A DNA stretch of 64,000 nucleotides from Clostridium sp. Marseille-P3244 (GCF_900120155.1 NZ_LT635549.1:1289512-1353511), one strand, 5' to 3'; shown: positions 16,866 to 25,969, counted from the first letter of the stretch. A program made the numbers and translations. The notes: generated from the letters alone by a model not told the origin.

Positions 16866-17047
16866 GCAAATATCCAATATCTGAGTACAGCCATCCCCGA
16901 AAGCAGAGTATGGCCGCCGCGCTGATCCGGGCACAGGGGGAGCAGTTAAGGGAGACGCCGGCGGAGGAGTATTTGATAGACAAGATAGGGAGCGGAGAAC
17001 ATGATAAATCTTCTGAAATTTTTAATACTGATTTTCTGGATACTTGA
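16862..17047 (+). CDS. Hypothetical protein, 61 aa
   Basis: Overlaps the previous stop by 4 bp. Short soluble protein starting MSKYPISEYSHPRKQ, ending acidic. Overlaps the next small gene by 47 bp in another frame. Confidence 0.4.
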   Translation: MSKYPISEYSHPRKQSMAAALIRAQGEQLRETPAEEYLIDKIGSGEHDKSSEIFNTDFLDT

Positions 17048-17168
17048 TATTACAAATATGCCATTCATGAAGATATTTGACACAACCTATCCGATGAATA
17101 CAGCATTTTGGTGGCTGATATGGATTTTTGTTTTGGGGTTCAGTGTTGAGACAAAGAGAGAGGGGTGA
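17001..17168 (+). CDS. Small membrane protein, 55 aa
   Basis: Two hydrophobic helices (MINLLKFLILIFWILDI and FWWLIWIFVLGF) around a short polar loop. Preceded by GGGAGCGGAG. Overlaps the previous gene in another frame. Function unknown. Confidence 0.5.
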   Translation: MINLLKFLILIFWILDITNMPFMKIFDTTYPMNTAFWWLIWIFVLGFSVETKREG

Positions 17169-17173
17169 TGCGG

Positions 17174-17629
17174 ATGGATCGGGAAAAACTACAGACAGAC
17201 AACGATAGAAAGAAAGAATATCTGAAAAGCTACCGGAAGCATGTCCGAAGAATACACCGGATCAATGCAGAGATCGAGGAGCTCAGAATGATGAAGATGT
17301 GCCCGTCGATGAAACCTGACGATGGTATGCCGCACGGTAGCGGCGGCCAAGGGGATTTGTCGGGGTATGCTGGCGATCTGGATGAAATGATCCAGGAGCT
17401 GATAAATGAAAGGTATCTCAGGATTAAGACATACCAGCAGATTATACGGCAGATCAAAAGGCTTAAATCGGAGAATGAGAAGGATGTACTCTTCTACCGG
17501 TACATAAAGGGGATGGAATGGTATGAAATTGCAGAAATGATGGGGTATTCAGAAAGGCAAGTGCATCGCTTTCATGGAAAGGCTTTAGCGCATTTTGAAC
17601 TACCGAAAGATGTCATAGAATGTCAGTAG
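17174..17629 (+). CDS. ArpU/sigma-70-like late transcription regulator
   Basis: 151 aa. The C-terminal 45 residues form a sigma region 4-type helix-turn-helix (VLFYRYIKGMEWYEIAEMMG then YSERQVHRFHGKAL); the N-terminal half is coiled coil. Last gene before the packaging genes, the position of ArpU/RinA-type proteins that turn on late phage transcription. I chose the ATG at 17174 for its spacing to GAGAGGGG. The promoters it controls are not evident. Confidence 0.72.
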   Translation: MDREKLQTDNDRKKEYLKSYRKHVRRIHRINAEIEELRMMKMCPSMKPDDGMPHGSGGQGDLSGYAGDLDEMIQELINERYLRIKTYQQIIRQIKRLKSENEKDVLFYRYIKGMEWYEIAEMMGYSERQVHRFHGKALAHFELPKDVIECQ

Positions 17630-17670
17630 TATATGTGATATTATGATATCATCGAGAAGAAGAAAAAAGA

Positions 17671-17863
17671 GGAGCACCTTGCCGGACGAAAAGGAGTCTT
17701 TCTCTTTAACAAAGCGCCCAGCGCGCACAACTATAGCACAATGCCTCTCGCAGGCCGAACTATTGCCCTCGCTACAATGCGGGGGCTTCTTCATGCGGGC
17801 ATATCATCAACGGCAGATGTGCAGGGTCGCGCCCTGTGTCCCGGTTCGACTCCGGGTGCTCCG
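17671..17863 (+). ncRNA. Structured region with tRNA-like T-arm upstream of terS
   Basis: Bases 17671-17677 (ggagcac) can pair with 17856-17862 (gtgctcc). Inside are a D-arm-like hairpin (cctt/aagg), a GC hairpin (17765-17772 with 17779-17786), a hairpin gcaggg-tcgcg-ccctgt, and a perfect T-arm (cccgg, loop ttcgact, ccggg at 17840-17856). No normal 75-nt cloverleaf fits. It could be a decayed tRNA, a small structured RNA, or part of the packaging site expected ahead of terS. The pairings are by eye. Confidence 0.3.
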
Positions 17864-17895
17864 CTTAAATACAGATTAGATCGAGAGGTGGTGAT

Positions 17896-18669
17896 GTGAA
17901 CGATGTTAAAGCTCAGATCAAGTTAGATTATCTTTCTGGTGTTCCGCCGAAAAAGCTGGCGGAGAAATATGACACCAGCATGAATACAATAAAGTCATGG
18001 ATCAAGCGGTATGGCTGGTCAAAAATGAAAAAGCAGGGTGCACCTTCCGGGAATGAGGGTGCACCCTCTGACGTTCGGGGTGCACCCCGAAAAAAGAAGC
18101 ACGGCGGCCAGCCAGGCAATAAGAACGCCGTTGGCCACGGTGCACCGAAAGGAAATAAAAACGCAGAAAAATTCGGTTTTTTCTCGAAGTATCTTCCGGA
18201 AGAGACCGTTTCTATTATCCAGGAAATGCCGGAGGATCCGCTGGATATCCTGTGGGATCAAATCCAGATCGCCTACGCGGCCATCATCCGGGCCCAGAAG
18301 ATCATGTATGTTGCAGACCAGAAGGACAAGACAGTCGAAAAGGTTGGCGACGGAAAAGGGAAAGTTATATCCCAAAAGTGGGAAGTCCAGCAGGCCTGGG
18401 ATAAGCAGGCAAACTTCCTGCAGGCGCAGGCAAGGGCGCAGAAAGCGCTGGACGGTATGATCAACCGGTATGAGGAGTTGCTGCACAAGAACTGGAAGCT
18501 GGCGACCAGGGAACAGAAGGCAAGGATCCAACAAATGAAGGCAAATACGGAAAAGATCAGACGGGCATCTGATAAAGACGAAGAAGAGGATGGTGTTACA
18601 ATTGTCAATGACGCGCCAGCAGGTGAAAATATCGGAGATCATCATTCAGAAATACCTTCCGATTTTTAA
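17896..18669 (+). CDS. terS: Terminase small subunit
   Basis: 257 aa from a GTG with GAGAGGTGGTG upstream. An N-terminal helix-turn-helix ([20 protein letters not shown]) binds the packaging site. It is followed by a linker with three GAP(S/R) repeats and the family segment [20 protein letters not shown], then a long helical oligomerisation part. TerS forms a ring that recognises phage DNA and feeds it to TerL. Its 3' end overlaps the terL start by 80 bp in another frame. Confidence 0.9.
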   Translation: MNDVKAQIKLDYLSGVPPKKLAEKYDTSMNTIKSWIKRYGWSKMKKQGAPSGNEGAPSDVRGAPRKKKHGGQPGNKNAVGHGAPKGNKNAEKFGFFSKYLPEETVSIIQEMPEDPLDILWDQIQIAYAAIIRAQKIMYVADQKDKTVEKVGDGKGKVISQKWEVQQAWDKQANFLQAQARAQKALDGMINRYEELLHKNWKLATREQKARIQQMKANTEKIRRASDKDEEEDGVTIVNDAPAGENIGDHHSEIPSDF

Positions 18670-19954
18670 CAATACATCAGTCCGACATATCATATTGACG
18701 TCTGGTCGGTCTAGTACAAAGTCCAGCTATGCTGCTATCCGGGCAGATTATCAGATCGTTTCTGATCCGAATGGCTCTGTTGTGGTCCTGCGTAAGCACC
18801 ATAATAAGCTGAGAAAAACAGTATACAAAGAAATGCTCCGGGGGATAAACCGGCTGAAAATACCGAAAAGAAAATTTGACATTACGAAATCCCCTATGGA
18901 AATCACTTACAAGAAGACGGGAGCGACGATCTATTTTTCTGGATCTGATGGTATTGACGATACGAAAGGTATCATAGATGAGGATAAGCCGATCAAGCTG
19001 GTAATCCTTGATGAGCTGACGGAATTTTTTGATGACGGAGAAGGAGAAGATGAACTACAGAATATAGAAGCCACTTTTATCCGCGGCAATTCTTCCGGAT
19101 TCCAGATGATCTATCTGTACAATCCGCCCAAAAATCCAAATGCAGCAGTTAATCAATGGTGCCGTAAGATGGAAAAACGTCCGGACTGCATACATATCCA
19201 TACAGACTATCGGGATGTGCCGCCGGAATGGCTTGGGCCGGATCTGATAGAGTCTGCGGAGATGATGAAAGAACTGGATGAAAAACAGTTCCGCTGGGTA
19301 TGGCTTGGGGAAAGCATAGGGGTGGATGAATTGATCTATTACATGTTTTCTGACAGGCATAAGACCAGACCGGTGAAGAAAACATATCGGCTGATCGGTA
19401 TCGGAGTGGACTATGGACAGCAGAATGCGACGACATACCAGCCGTTCGGTCTGGATATTTATAACAAAAAACTGGAAGGACTCACAGAGTATTACTACTC
19501 CGGACGAGATGAAGGAAAACAAAAGTCTCCGTCAGAGTACGCTCAGGATTTTATAAAACTGACAGACACATTGCATGAACAATATTCCTGCAATGTTTTT
19601 TATGTGTTCATAGATCCTTCTGCGAAGGGATTATCTGAAGAAATCAAAAGGGCGGTGGCAAGACGGCATTATAGCATTTCTATCAAAGACGCAGACAATA
19701 CAGTGGCTTTGGGGATTTCCCGTGTGCAGAAGTGCCTGACATACGGAATCATAACTGTATCACCGGATCAAGAAAACCTGATCGAAGAGTTTGGGTTGTA
19801 TGAATATGACAAGGATATCCTGAATCGTGGGAAGGAACAGCCGGTGAAAACTAATGATCACTGCATGGATGCATTGAGGTACCTTGTAATGGGATTATGG
19901 AGCAAGATCAAATATTTCCTTCCTGCCGCAGAAAGAGAGGAGAAAGCTGGATGA
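18590..19954 (+). CDS. terL: Terminase large subunit, PBSX type
   Basis: 454 aa. The ATPase half has a Walker A-like SGRSSTKSS (residues 38-46, the variant form typical of terminases) and Walker B VILDE (138-142). The nuclease half has the acidic motif [12 protein letters not shown] (about 272) and FIDPSAKG (about 342). It packages DNA into proheads and makes the ends. An internal ATG at 18608 is an alternative start. Ends in an ATGA overlap with the portal gene. Confidence 0.93.
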   Translation: MVLQLSMTRQQVKISEIIIQKYLPIFNNTSVRHIILTSGRSSTKSSYAAIRADYQIVSDPNGSVVVLRKHHNKLRKTVYKEMLRGINRLKIPKRKFDITKSPMEITYKKTGATIYFSGSDGIDDTKGIIDEDKPIKLVILDELTEFFDDGEGEDELQNIEATFIRGNSSGFQMIYLYNPPKNPNAAVNQWCRKMEKRPDCIHIHTDYRDVPPEWLGPDLIESAEMMKELDEKQFRWVWLGESIGVDELIYYMFSDRHKTRPVKKTYRLIGIGVDYGQQNATTYQPFGLDIYNKKLEGLTEYYYSGRDEGKQKSPSEYAQDFIKLTDTLHEQYSCNVFYVFIDPSAKGLSEEIKRAVARRHYSISIKDADNTVALGISRVQKCLTYGIITVSPDQENLIEEFGLYEYDKDILNRGKEQPVKTNDHCMDALRYLVMGLWSKIKYFLPAAEREEKAG

Positions 19955-21399
19955 TCATTATAAAATATTTGAATAAGGCTGGATATGACACGGTTGACTC
20001 CAGCTTTTATACGTTAATTGACACATGGAAGAGTTGGTATAGAGGGAATGTGAAGAAATTTCACAAATATAAAATGTACAATGGAAAAACTCATATTTCT
20101 TGCAAAAGACTGAGCCTCCAGATGGCGAAAAAATTATCTGAAGATATAGCAGATCTTTTACTAAATGAAAAAGTACAGATCACAATACAGGATGAAGAGA
20201 CGAGTAAATTTGTTATGCAGGTATTGAAGGAAAACTATTTTTCAGTTCTCGGAAATGATTACCAGGAGCGGAAAGCCTATACAGGGACCGTGGCATACGT
20301 GCCATATCTGGAAGGGATAGCTGTAGATCAGGACGGATCTGTGCTTCCCGGAGCAGGGGGGAAAGTAAAGATAAACTATGTCTCTGCCTCTAACATATAT
20401 CCGCTGTCTTGGAATAATGGATACATTTCAGAGTGTGCGTTTGTATTTCCCAAAGTAATTGGGACAAAGAAATATGTTCATATCCAGATCCATAAATTGG
20501 AAAATAGGCAGTATGTTTTGGAAAATCATGTTGTTGAATGTACATCTGGTGCTGGTACGGAAATTCCGAAAGAGAAGTGGGGGAAATTAAAAGGATTCGA
20601 GACGATGACGGAACGGTTTTATACGGGGTCTGAAGAACGGCAGTTCGTAATAGATCGTCTGAATATTTCTAATAATTCGGACAAGGACAATCCTATGGGC
20701 GTTGCTATTTTCGCAAATAGTCTGGATGTCCTCAGGGGGTTAGATACAGCCTATGATTCTTATATTAATGAGTTCGTATTGGGGAAGAAGAGGATATTCG
20801 CTTCACCTGAATTGATAGGGACAGATCCACTTGGAAATCCGGTATTTGATCCAGATGATGTAGTGTTTTATCAGCTCCCGGAAGATTATCTTAAAGATGG
20901 GGGGAAGCCACTGGAAGAAGTCAATATGGCCATCCGGGCAGATGAGCATGAGAAGGCAATTAACGACAATCTGAATATCCTGTCTATGAAATGCGGATTC
21001 GGGCAGAATCACTATAAATTCGAGAACGGGAGCATCCAGACAGCAACGCAGGTGATTTCGGAAAACAGCGACATGTTCCGGTCTGTTAATAAGCACGAGA
21101 TCATTCTTAGGGATGTTTTGGATGAGCTTGTACGGATCATAGCAAGGCTTGGCCGGGTAATCGGAGCGAATACAAATCCTGATACAGAGATCGTAGTCGC
21201 ATTTGACGACTCAATTATAGAGGATAAGCAAGCGGAACGACAGAGTGATCGTCAGGATGTAAGTATGGGGGTCATGCGTTTGGAAGAATATCGGGCGAAG
21301 TGGTACGGCGAAACAAAGGAAGAAGCACTGGCTAATCTTCCAGAACAGAATACGGTTATGGATGAATCTATATCCATTCCTCAGTCGGGGGGGCAATAG
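19951..21399 (+). CDS. Portal protein, SPP1 Gp6-like
   Basis: 482 aa from the ATG that overlaps the terL stop; an upstream in-frame start would lie inside terL. The sequence follows the SPP1-type portal fold: N-terminal KWYxGNVKKFHKYK-like start, a central stem, and a helical C-terminus. Portals form the dodecameric ring at the head vertex through which DNA passes. The gene ends just after a run of seven G (21387-21393). A -1 slip there would extend the protein by about 60 residues (separate entry). Confidence 0.88.
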   Translation: MIIIKYLNKAGYDTVDSSFYTLIDTWKSWYRGNVKKFHKYKMYNGKTHISCKRLSLQMAKKLSEDIADLLLNEKVQITIQDEETSKFVMQVLKENYFSVLGNDYQERKAYTGTVAYVPYLEGIAVDQDGSVLPGAGGKVKINYVSASNIYPLSWNNGYISECAFVFPKVIGTKKYVHIQIHKLENRQYVLENHVVECTSGAGTEIPKEKWGKLKGFETMTERFYTGSEERQFVIDRLNISNNSDKDNPMGVAIFANSLDVLRGLDTAYDSYINEFVLGKKRIFASPELIGTDPLGNPVFDPDDVVFYQLPEDYLKDGGKPLEEVNMAIRADEHEKAINDNLNILSMKCGFGQNHYKFENGSIQTATQVISENSDMFRSVNKHEIILRDVLDELVRIIARLGRVIGANTNPDTEIVVAFDDSIIEDKQAERQSDRQDVSMGVMRLEEYRAKWYGETKEEALANLPEQNTVMDESISIPQSGGQ

Positions 21400-21572
21400 C
21401 GGAAGTTCAGGGGAAAGCTCTTAACGGTGCGCAGACGCAGAGCCTTATCGCTATTATGTCTCAGTTTAGCGCTGGAAGTCTGACAGAAGGACAGGCAATC
21501 AATCTGATTTCTACCGCAATTGGTATTGAAAAGGAGGAGGCTCGTAAGATTTTGAATGGGGATGTGATGTAA
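21387..21572 (+). other. Probable -1 frameshift extension of portal
   Basis: In the portal frame, tcg-ggg-ggg-caa-tag ends the protein. The heptamer G-GGG-GGG fits the X-XXY-YYZ slippery pattern. After a -1 slip the frame reads AIAEVQGKALNGAQTQSLIA and continues to ILNGDVM before a stop at 21570-21572. This is a compact helical domain of a kind fused to the C-terminus of related clostridial portals. The frame has no good ribosome binding site of its own; a possible internal ATG lies near 21459. A real deletion or a homopolymer sequencing error are alternatives. Confidence 0.55.
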
Positions 21573-21573
21573 T

Positions 21574-23256
21574 TTGAACCGAGAGTATAAAGAAAAACTT
21601 TCCCGGCAGATCGAAAGGAATTACTCTAATCTGGAGATGCGGATTATGGAAGATATTGTGCGCCGCATCAAGAAGACAGGGAAGATTACCAGTACAGCGG
21701 ACTGGCAGATTAATCGGCTGCAGATTCTTGGCAATTCTTCAGAAGACATCGAAAAGATGGTAAAAGAAACTTTAGACGTATCATATCCGAAGATGTTTGA
21801 GCTGTATGATAAGGTTATTGACTGGGAATATGTTAGAAACAAGGATATCTACGAGCAGATTAATGCGGAGTTTATTCCCTATGAGGAAAATGGTCAGCTT
21901 CAGCAGATCACCAACGCTCTGATTCAGCAGACAGATGCAGATTTGCGGAATATTACTCAAAGCCTAGGCTTTTATCTGGATTATGGTGATGGAAAACGGG
22001 TACTCACTCCGCTTTCACAGGTGTATCAGAAATACTTGGATGCAGCCTGCTTGGATATTGTGTCGGGGACTTTTGATTACAATAGTGTTCTGCGCCGGGT
22101 AGTGTCGCAGTTGACGAACAGCGGGCTTCGACAGATTGATTATGCATCCGGATGGGCGAATCGTGTGGATGTTGCTGCCAGAAGAGCGGTAATGACCGGA
22201 ATTACACAGCTGACCGGACATATATCAGAATATAATGCTGAAAAACTGGGGACAGAATACTTTGAGGTCGCCTGGCATGCCGGGGCTCGCCCCACTCATG
22301 CTGTTTGGCAGGGGAAAGTGTGGAGCAAGGAGCAGCTTGTTACAGTATGTGGCCTTGGGTCTGTGACCGGGCTGGAAGGGATAAACTGCTATCATGAAAG
22401 ATATCCTTTTATTCCCGGTATTTCTGAGCGCCAGTGGTCAGATGAGTGGCTGCAGCGTAAGAATCAGGAAGAGAGCACGCCGAAGGAATTTAAAGGCAAA
22501 GAATATACTGTTTACGGGGCAAAGCAGAGACAGAGGCAAATGGAAACAGCGATGCGGGCGCAAAGGGAGAAAGTTCAGCTTCTTGAAAAAGGCGGAGCGG
22601 ATCCGGACGATATCATGCTTGCCCGGGCGAAGTACCAAGGGCAGCTGGATGAGTATTCCAGGTTCAGCCGGAAGATGGGACTGAAAGAAGAAAGAGAGCG
22701 GATTTACTACGATATGCGCGGCAGAATAGCCAGCAATACTTCAAGGCAGAACTCGAGATATTCTTCGGGAATGATCAAAAATGCTGCGAGAGACTCAAAG
22801 CAGTATAACAGATATAAGAATATTATCGGAGAAAATGTAGGAAGTCTTGCGGATTTCCGACAGATGAAGTACAATAACCCTAAAGAGTTTGGGCTACTGA
22901 CAGATTATACAAATTCTGTTAAAAACGGAATGATATCTCCATTGTCCGGGTTTGAAAATTATAAAAAACTTTACGCAACAGTTGAAAAAGATGTTGTCGG
23001 GATGAAAACATCCACAGGAATAGAGATTACAGGACAGAGTAAGCATTTTATGGAGAGGGTAATCGGGACCAAAGAAGATCCGAAAACACACCGGCCAAGA
23101 AGCGGGGTTAGCATCGAAAATATCCAGGATGCGCTTCTTCATGGAACTCCACGGACTAGAGCGCAGGATCCAGACAGTATAAAATATGTAACCGATAAGT
23201 GTATCGTATCTGTAAATCCTAAGACAGGGGTTTTAATACAATGCAATCCAAGATAG
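21574..23256 (+). CDS. MuF-type minor capsid protein with C-terminal BECR-like toxin domain
   Basis: 560 aa from a TTG. Residues 1-300 are a minor capsid/MuF domain (ARRAVMTGITQLTGHISEYN, VAWHAGARPTHAVWQGK, GLEGINCYHERYPFIPG). A charged linker follows. The last 80 residues (TGIEITGQSKHFMERVIG, GVSIENIQDAL, VSVNPKTGVLIQCNPR) resemble BECR-fold RNase toxin domains found on phage MuF proteins, with a conserved His and Arg near the front. MuF proteins enter the head and may be injected. A small acidic gene follows at once and may be its immunity partner. Confidence 0.8.
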   Translation: MNREYKEKLSRQIERNYSNLEMRIMEDIVRRIKKTGKITSTADWQINRLQILGNSSEDIEKMVKETLDVSYPKMFELYDKVIDWEYVRNKDIYEQINAEFIPYEENGQLQQITNALIQQTDADLRNITQSLGFYLDYGDGKRVLTPLSQVYQKYLDAACLDIVSGTFDYNSVLRRVVSQLTNSGLRQIDYASGWANRVDVAARRAVMTGITQLTGHISEYNAEKLGTEYFEVAWHAGARPTHAVWQGKVWSKEQLVTVCGLGSVTGLEGINCYHERYPFIPGISERQWSDEWLQRKNQEESTPKEFKGKEYTVYGAKQRQRQMETAMRAQREKVQLLEKGGADPDDIMLARAKYQGQLDEYSRFSRKMGLKEERERIYYDMRGRIASNTSRQNSRYSSGMIKNAARDSKQYNRYKNIIGENVGSLADFRQMKYNNPKEFGLLTDYTNSVKNGMISPLSGFENYKKLYATVEKDVVGMKTSTGIEITGQSKHFMERVIGTKEDPKTHRPRSGVSIENIQDALLHGTPRTRAQDPDSIKYVTDKCIVSVNPKTGVLIQCNPR

Positions 23257-23269
23257 GAGGCGACGAGCA

Positions 23270-23527
23270 ATGACAATAAAACTGAATAGAGAAATGTCGG
23301 AACTCCTATTAAATGAAGTGGAGGATATAGATCCATTCGTTGTCAGTCAAAGAGAACTGGATGAAGGCATAGTGGAATTAGATGTTTCGGATATTGATGA
23401 AGTGCAATTGCTAATAAATGATGAAATTGTGTACAGAGGGCTCGATAAGCAGGACACAGTCAATGACCTTGGTAAGAGACTGTATGATTTATATGACGAG
23501 GTTTTGTATCAGAAGCATCATAGCTGA
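23270..23527 (+). CDS. Small acidic protein, candidate immunity to the MuF toxin
   Basis: 85 aa with very high Asp/Glu content (NEVEDIDPF, DVSDIDEVQLL, LYDLYDEV), no membrane segment. It starts 13 bp after the MuF stop with AGGAGGCGA ahead, and a terminator follows. Small acidic proteins encoded right after basic RNase toxins are usually their inhibitors. I recognise no family; the role is inferred from position and charge. Confidence 0.55.
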   Translation: MTIKLNREMSELLLNEVEDIDPFVVSQRELDEGIVELDVSDIDEVQLLINDEIVYRGLDKQDTVNDLGKRLYDLYDEVLYQKHHS

Positions 23528-23548
23528 GGTGCATGATTAGATAAATAG

Positions 23549-23585
23549 TACCGCTCATTCAAAAAGAATGAACGGTATTTTTATA
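23549..23585 (+). terminator. Terminator after MuF/immunity genes
   Basis: taccgctcattc (23549-23560) pairs with gaatgaacggta (23566-23577), followed by tttttata. It lies inside the late operon, so late transcription must read through or restart downstream. Confidence 0.7.
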
Positions 23586-23608
23586 CTTCTTTTTAGGAGG
23601 TGATGTGA

Positions 23609-23896
23609 GTGATACAGATATGTATCAGAGAAAGCGGAATACGAATGGCCGGACACGCAGGACGAACAGAGTCGGATGGTATTGACCGTGTGTGTGCTGC
23701 AGTATCTGCTCTGACATGCGCGTTGATCAACGGCTTGACAGACTTGACCGGTGATCGGATCAGAGCATATACAGACAGCGGAACAGCTATTGTTGAATGG
23801 GAAAACCTGACCGACGGCGGCAAACTTCTGGTTGATAACTGGATGCTCGGCATTACAGATATCAACCGAGAATATAACTGTATAATATTTCAATAG
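23609..23896 (+). CDS. prp: Prp-like cysteine protease
   Basis: 95 aa from a GTG with AGGAGGTGATG ahead. It has the two Prp signatures: His16 in MAGHAG and Cys29 in DRVCAAVSALT. Prp removes the N-terminal extension of ribosomal protein L27 in Firmicutes and also processes capsid and scaffold proteins of some staphylococcal phages. The two next genes, scaffold and capsid, both begin with L27-like motifs (ILQLF and NLRIF). This copy is therefore probably dedicated to head maturation. Confidence 0.85.
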   Translation: MIQICIRESGIRMAGHAGRTESDGIDRVCAAVSALTCALINGLTDLTGDRIRAYTDSGTAIVEWENLTDGGKLLVDNWMLGITDINREYNCIIFQ

Positions 23897-23903
23897 ATAA
23901 GCA

Positions 23904-23926
23904 CCCATTTAAGGGTGTTTTTCTTA
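23904..23926 (+). terminator. Small terminator-like hairpin
   Basis: caccc and gggtg (23904-23919) around a short loop, followed by tttttctt. Weak; may set the ratio of protease to scaffold and capsid message. Confidence 0.5.
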
Positions 23927-23988
23927 TGTCCAAAACGTGATGACGTGAAAAGCTCGGGAGCCTGTCGAGGCGAAACGGAGGAAAGAAC

Positions 23989-24597
23989 ATGAAAAAAAGA
24001 ATGATATTGCAGCTCTTTGAAGACGGTGCGGGAGCTGGCTCTGCCGGAGGGCAGGAAAAAAATACCGGGGCTGGTAACGGCGGCCAGAGTGGAAACGCCG
24101 GGAGCGCTTCCGGAGCGCATGGAACCGGAACATACACCTATGAACAGTTGGAAGAAATTGCTTCAGTTCGTGTCAACAGGGCAGAGAGAAATGCTCTTAC
24201 GAACTACTTCCGAAGTCAAGGGATGACTGAGGATGAGATAGCAGAGGCGATCCGCGATTTCAAAGAACAGAGAGCGAAGCGCCAGCCAAATGCGGAACAG
24301 CTTCAGCACGATCTGGCCGAAGCACAAAAAGAGAATGCCCGCATGAAGAATGAGAACATTCTTCGGGAGAAAGGCGTAAAGGCAGACGATCTGGACTATG
24401 TGATATTCAAGGTGGAAAAGATGGTCGATGACAAGACTGACTTCAAGAAAGCTGCTGAGAAATTTCTTAAGGAAAATCCCCGTTTTACTGGATCTACTTA
24501 TCGAGTGAGCACAGGCTCTTCGTCAAGTGGGGCTGGAGGCGAGGGAAATCCCAATGATAGTATTAACGCTGCAATCAGAAGGGCGGCAGGAAGGTAG
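23989..24597 (+). CDS. Scaffolding protein (DUF4355-type)
   Basis: 202 aa. N-terminus MKKRMILQLFEDG carries a Prp-type cleavage motif. A Gly/Ala/Ser-rich segment follows, then a long helix (residues 70-130, RDFKEQRAKRQ, AEAQKENARMKNEN) and a C-terminal domain. Scaffold proteins guide prohead assembly and leave or are cut before packaging. It lies directly ahead of the capsid gene as usual. Confidence 0.85.
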   Translation: MKKRMILQLFEDGAGAGSAGGQEKNTGAGNGGQSGNAGSASGAHGTGTYTYEQLEEIASVRVNRAERNALTNYFRSQGMTEDEIAEAIRDFKEQRAKRQPNAEQLQHDLAEAQKENARMKNENILREKGVKADDLDYVIFKVEKMVDDKTDFKKAAEKFLKENPRFTGSTYRVSTGSSSSGAGGEGNPNDSINAAIRRAAGR

Positions 24598-24602
24598 GAA
24601 AA

Positions 24603-25583
24603 ATGAACAGAAACAGAATGAATCTCAGAATTTTTGAGAATGACGCAAATATTATTGACAGGACGGGGGCAGAAGCTCTGATTCCGGAAGAAAGAGCAAG
24701 GGAAATTATCCAGGGCGTTGTGGCGCAGTCAGCTGTGCTCACACAGGGACGCAAACTGGCCAACATGTCCAGTAAAACATATCGGATGCCTGTTTTGGAT
24801 ATGCTCCCGCTTGCGTATTTTGTGAACGGCGACAATGGAAGTAAAAAGACAACGAAGGTAGCTTGGGACAAGAAAATCATAACGGCAGAGGAAATTGCGG
24901 TTATTGTACCGATTCCAGAGGCTGTGCTTGATGATTCTGAATATGATATCTGGGCCGAGGTCCGTCCGCGTGTTGAAGAGGCTTTTGGAAAAGTGATTGA
25001 CAGTGCAATTCTGTTTGGAACCGATGCTCCGGATTCCTGGAGAGATGATATCGTAAAAACAGCGACAGCTGCCTCCAGCGTAGTTACTCTCGGCGCCTCT
25101 GATGATCTCTACGACAAGATCATGAGTGAGGATGGGGTGATCGCAAAGGTGGAAAGCTCCGGCTTTTTCGTTACAGGCCATATGGCGGACATCTCTATGC
25201 GGGCAAAGCTCCGTGGTCTGAAGGACAGTACTGGTAATCCGATCTTTAAGAGCGATATGCAGAATGGGACACAGTATTCTCTGGATGGATCTGCAATCAC
25301 GTTCCCCAATAACGGAGCATTTGACAAGTCCAAGGCTTTGATGATCTCCGGCGATTTTTCTCAGCTGGTGTATTCTATCCGTCAGGATATTACGTTCAAG
25401 CTGTTTACAGAGGGCGTAGTGCAGAATACGGACGGCACGATTGCATACAACCTTATGCAGCAGGATATGGTTGCACTGCGGGCAGTTATGAGACTCGGCT
25501 GGGAAATTCCGAACCCGATCAATGCGATCAAGAGCAATAAAACTCAGCGGTGCCCGTTCGCGGTACTGAAGGCAGGATCCTGA
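24603..25583 (+). CDS. Major capsid protein, HK97 fold
   Basis: 326 aa starting MNRNRMNLRIFEND, with an L27-like Prp site at residues 6-11. The pattern LIPEERAREIIQGVVAQSAVL, the P-domain and the C-terminal MRLGWEIPNP fit HK97-type capsid proteins. It forms the head shell. Removal of the N-terminal leader by the phage Prp-like protease is predicted. Confidence 0.9.
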   Translation: MNRNRMNLRIFENDANIIDRTGAEALIPEERAREIIQGVVAQSAVLTQGRKLANMSSKTYRMPVLDMLPLAYFVNGDNGSKKTTKVAWDKKIITAEEIAVIVPIPEAVLDDSEYDIWAEVRPRVEEAFGKVIDSAILFGTDAPDSWRDDIVKTATAASSVVTLGASDDLYDKIMSEDGVIAKVESSGFFVTGHMADISMRAKLRGLKDSTGNPIFKSDMQNGTQYSLDGSAITFPNNGAFDKSKALMISGDFSQLVYSIRQDITFKLFTEGVVQNTDGTIAYNLMQQDMVALRAVMRLGWEIPNPINAIKSNKTQRCPFAVLKAGS

Positions 25584-25598
25584 TGGGAGGTGTGAGAT

Positions 25599-25958
25599 AT
25601 GCAGATTGTTGATGCGATCAAAAATCTTACAATTGCAATAAAAGGAAGCGGGTCCGTGGAAGATATTTCTACGGACCAGATCGCTGATGCGATTCAGTAT
25701 ATGGCAGACAATTGGGATACCATTTCTGCCGGAATAGGCGGCGGAGAAGCTTATGAACTTCCTGCGGCATCAGAGACTGCTTTAGGAGGAGTTAAAAAGG
25801 CTGCCACTGTTGCGGCTGTTTCGGCAGCAGATGCGACTGCTGCAGGTGAAGCTTATGACCAGACGGTGGCTCAGAGTGCAGTGGCACTGGCAAATGCTAA
25901 TAAATCCGCTATCAATGCTATACTGACGAACCTTAAAGCCGCGGGCATCATGGCATAG
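25599..25958 (+). CDS. Head fiber/decoration-like protein
   Basis: 119 aa. The N-terminal half (MQIVDAIKNLTIAIKGSG) is followed by the phi29 head-fiber-type repeat region (LPAASETALGGVKKAATVAA, then ALANANKSAINAIL). Such proteins trimerise on the capsid surface and are dispensable for assembly. It lies between capsid and connector genes. Confidence 0.72.
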   Translation: MQIVDAIKNLTIAIKGSGSVEDISTDQIADAIQYMADNWDTISAGIGGGEAYELPAASETALGGVKKAATVAAVSAADATAAGEAYDQTVAQSAVALANANKSAINAILTNLKAAGIMA

Positions 25959-25969
25959 GCGGTGATGGG

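Noticed and set aside
17795..17865. Ordinary tRNA gene
   Set aside because: T-arm and an anticodon-like stem are present, but the acceptor stem has mismatches and the variable loop is too short.
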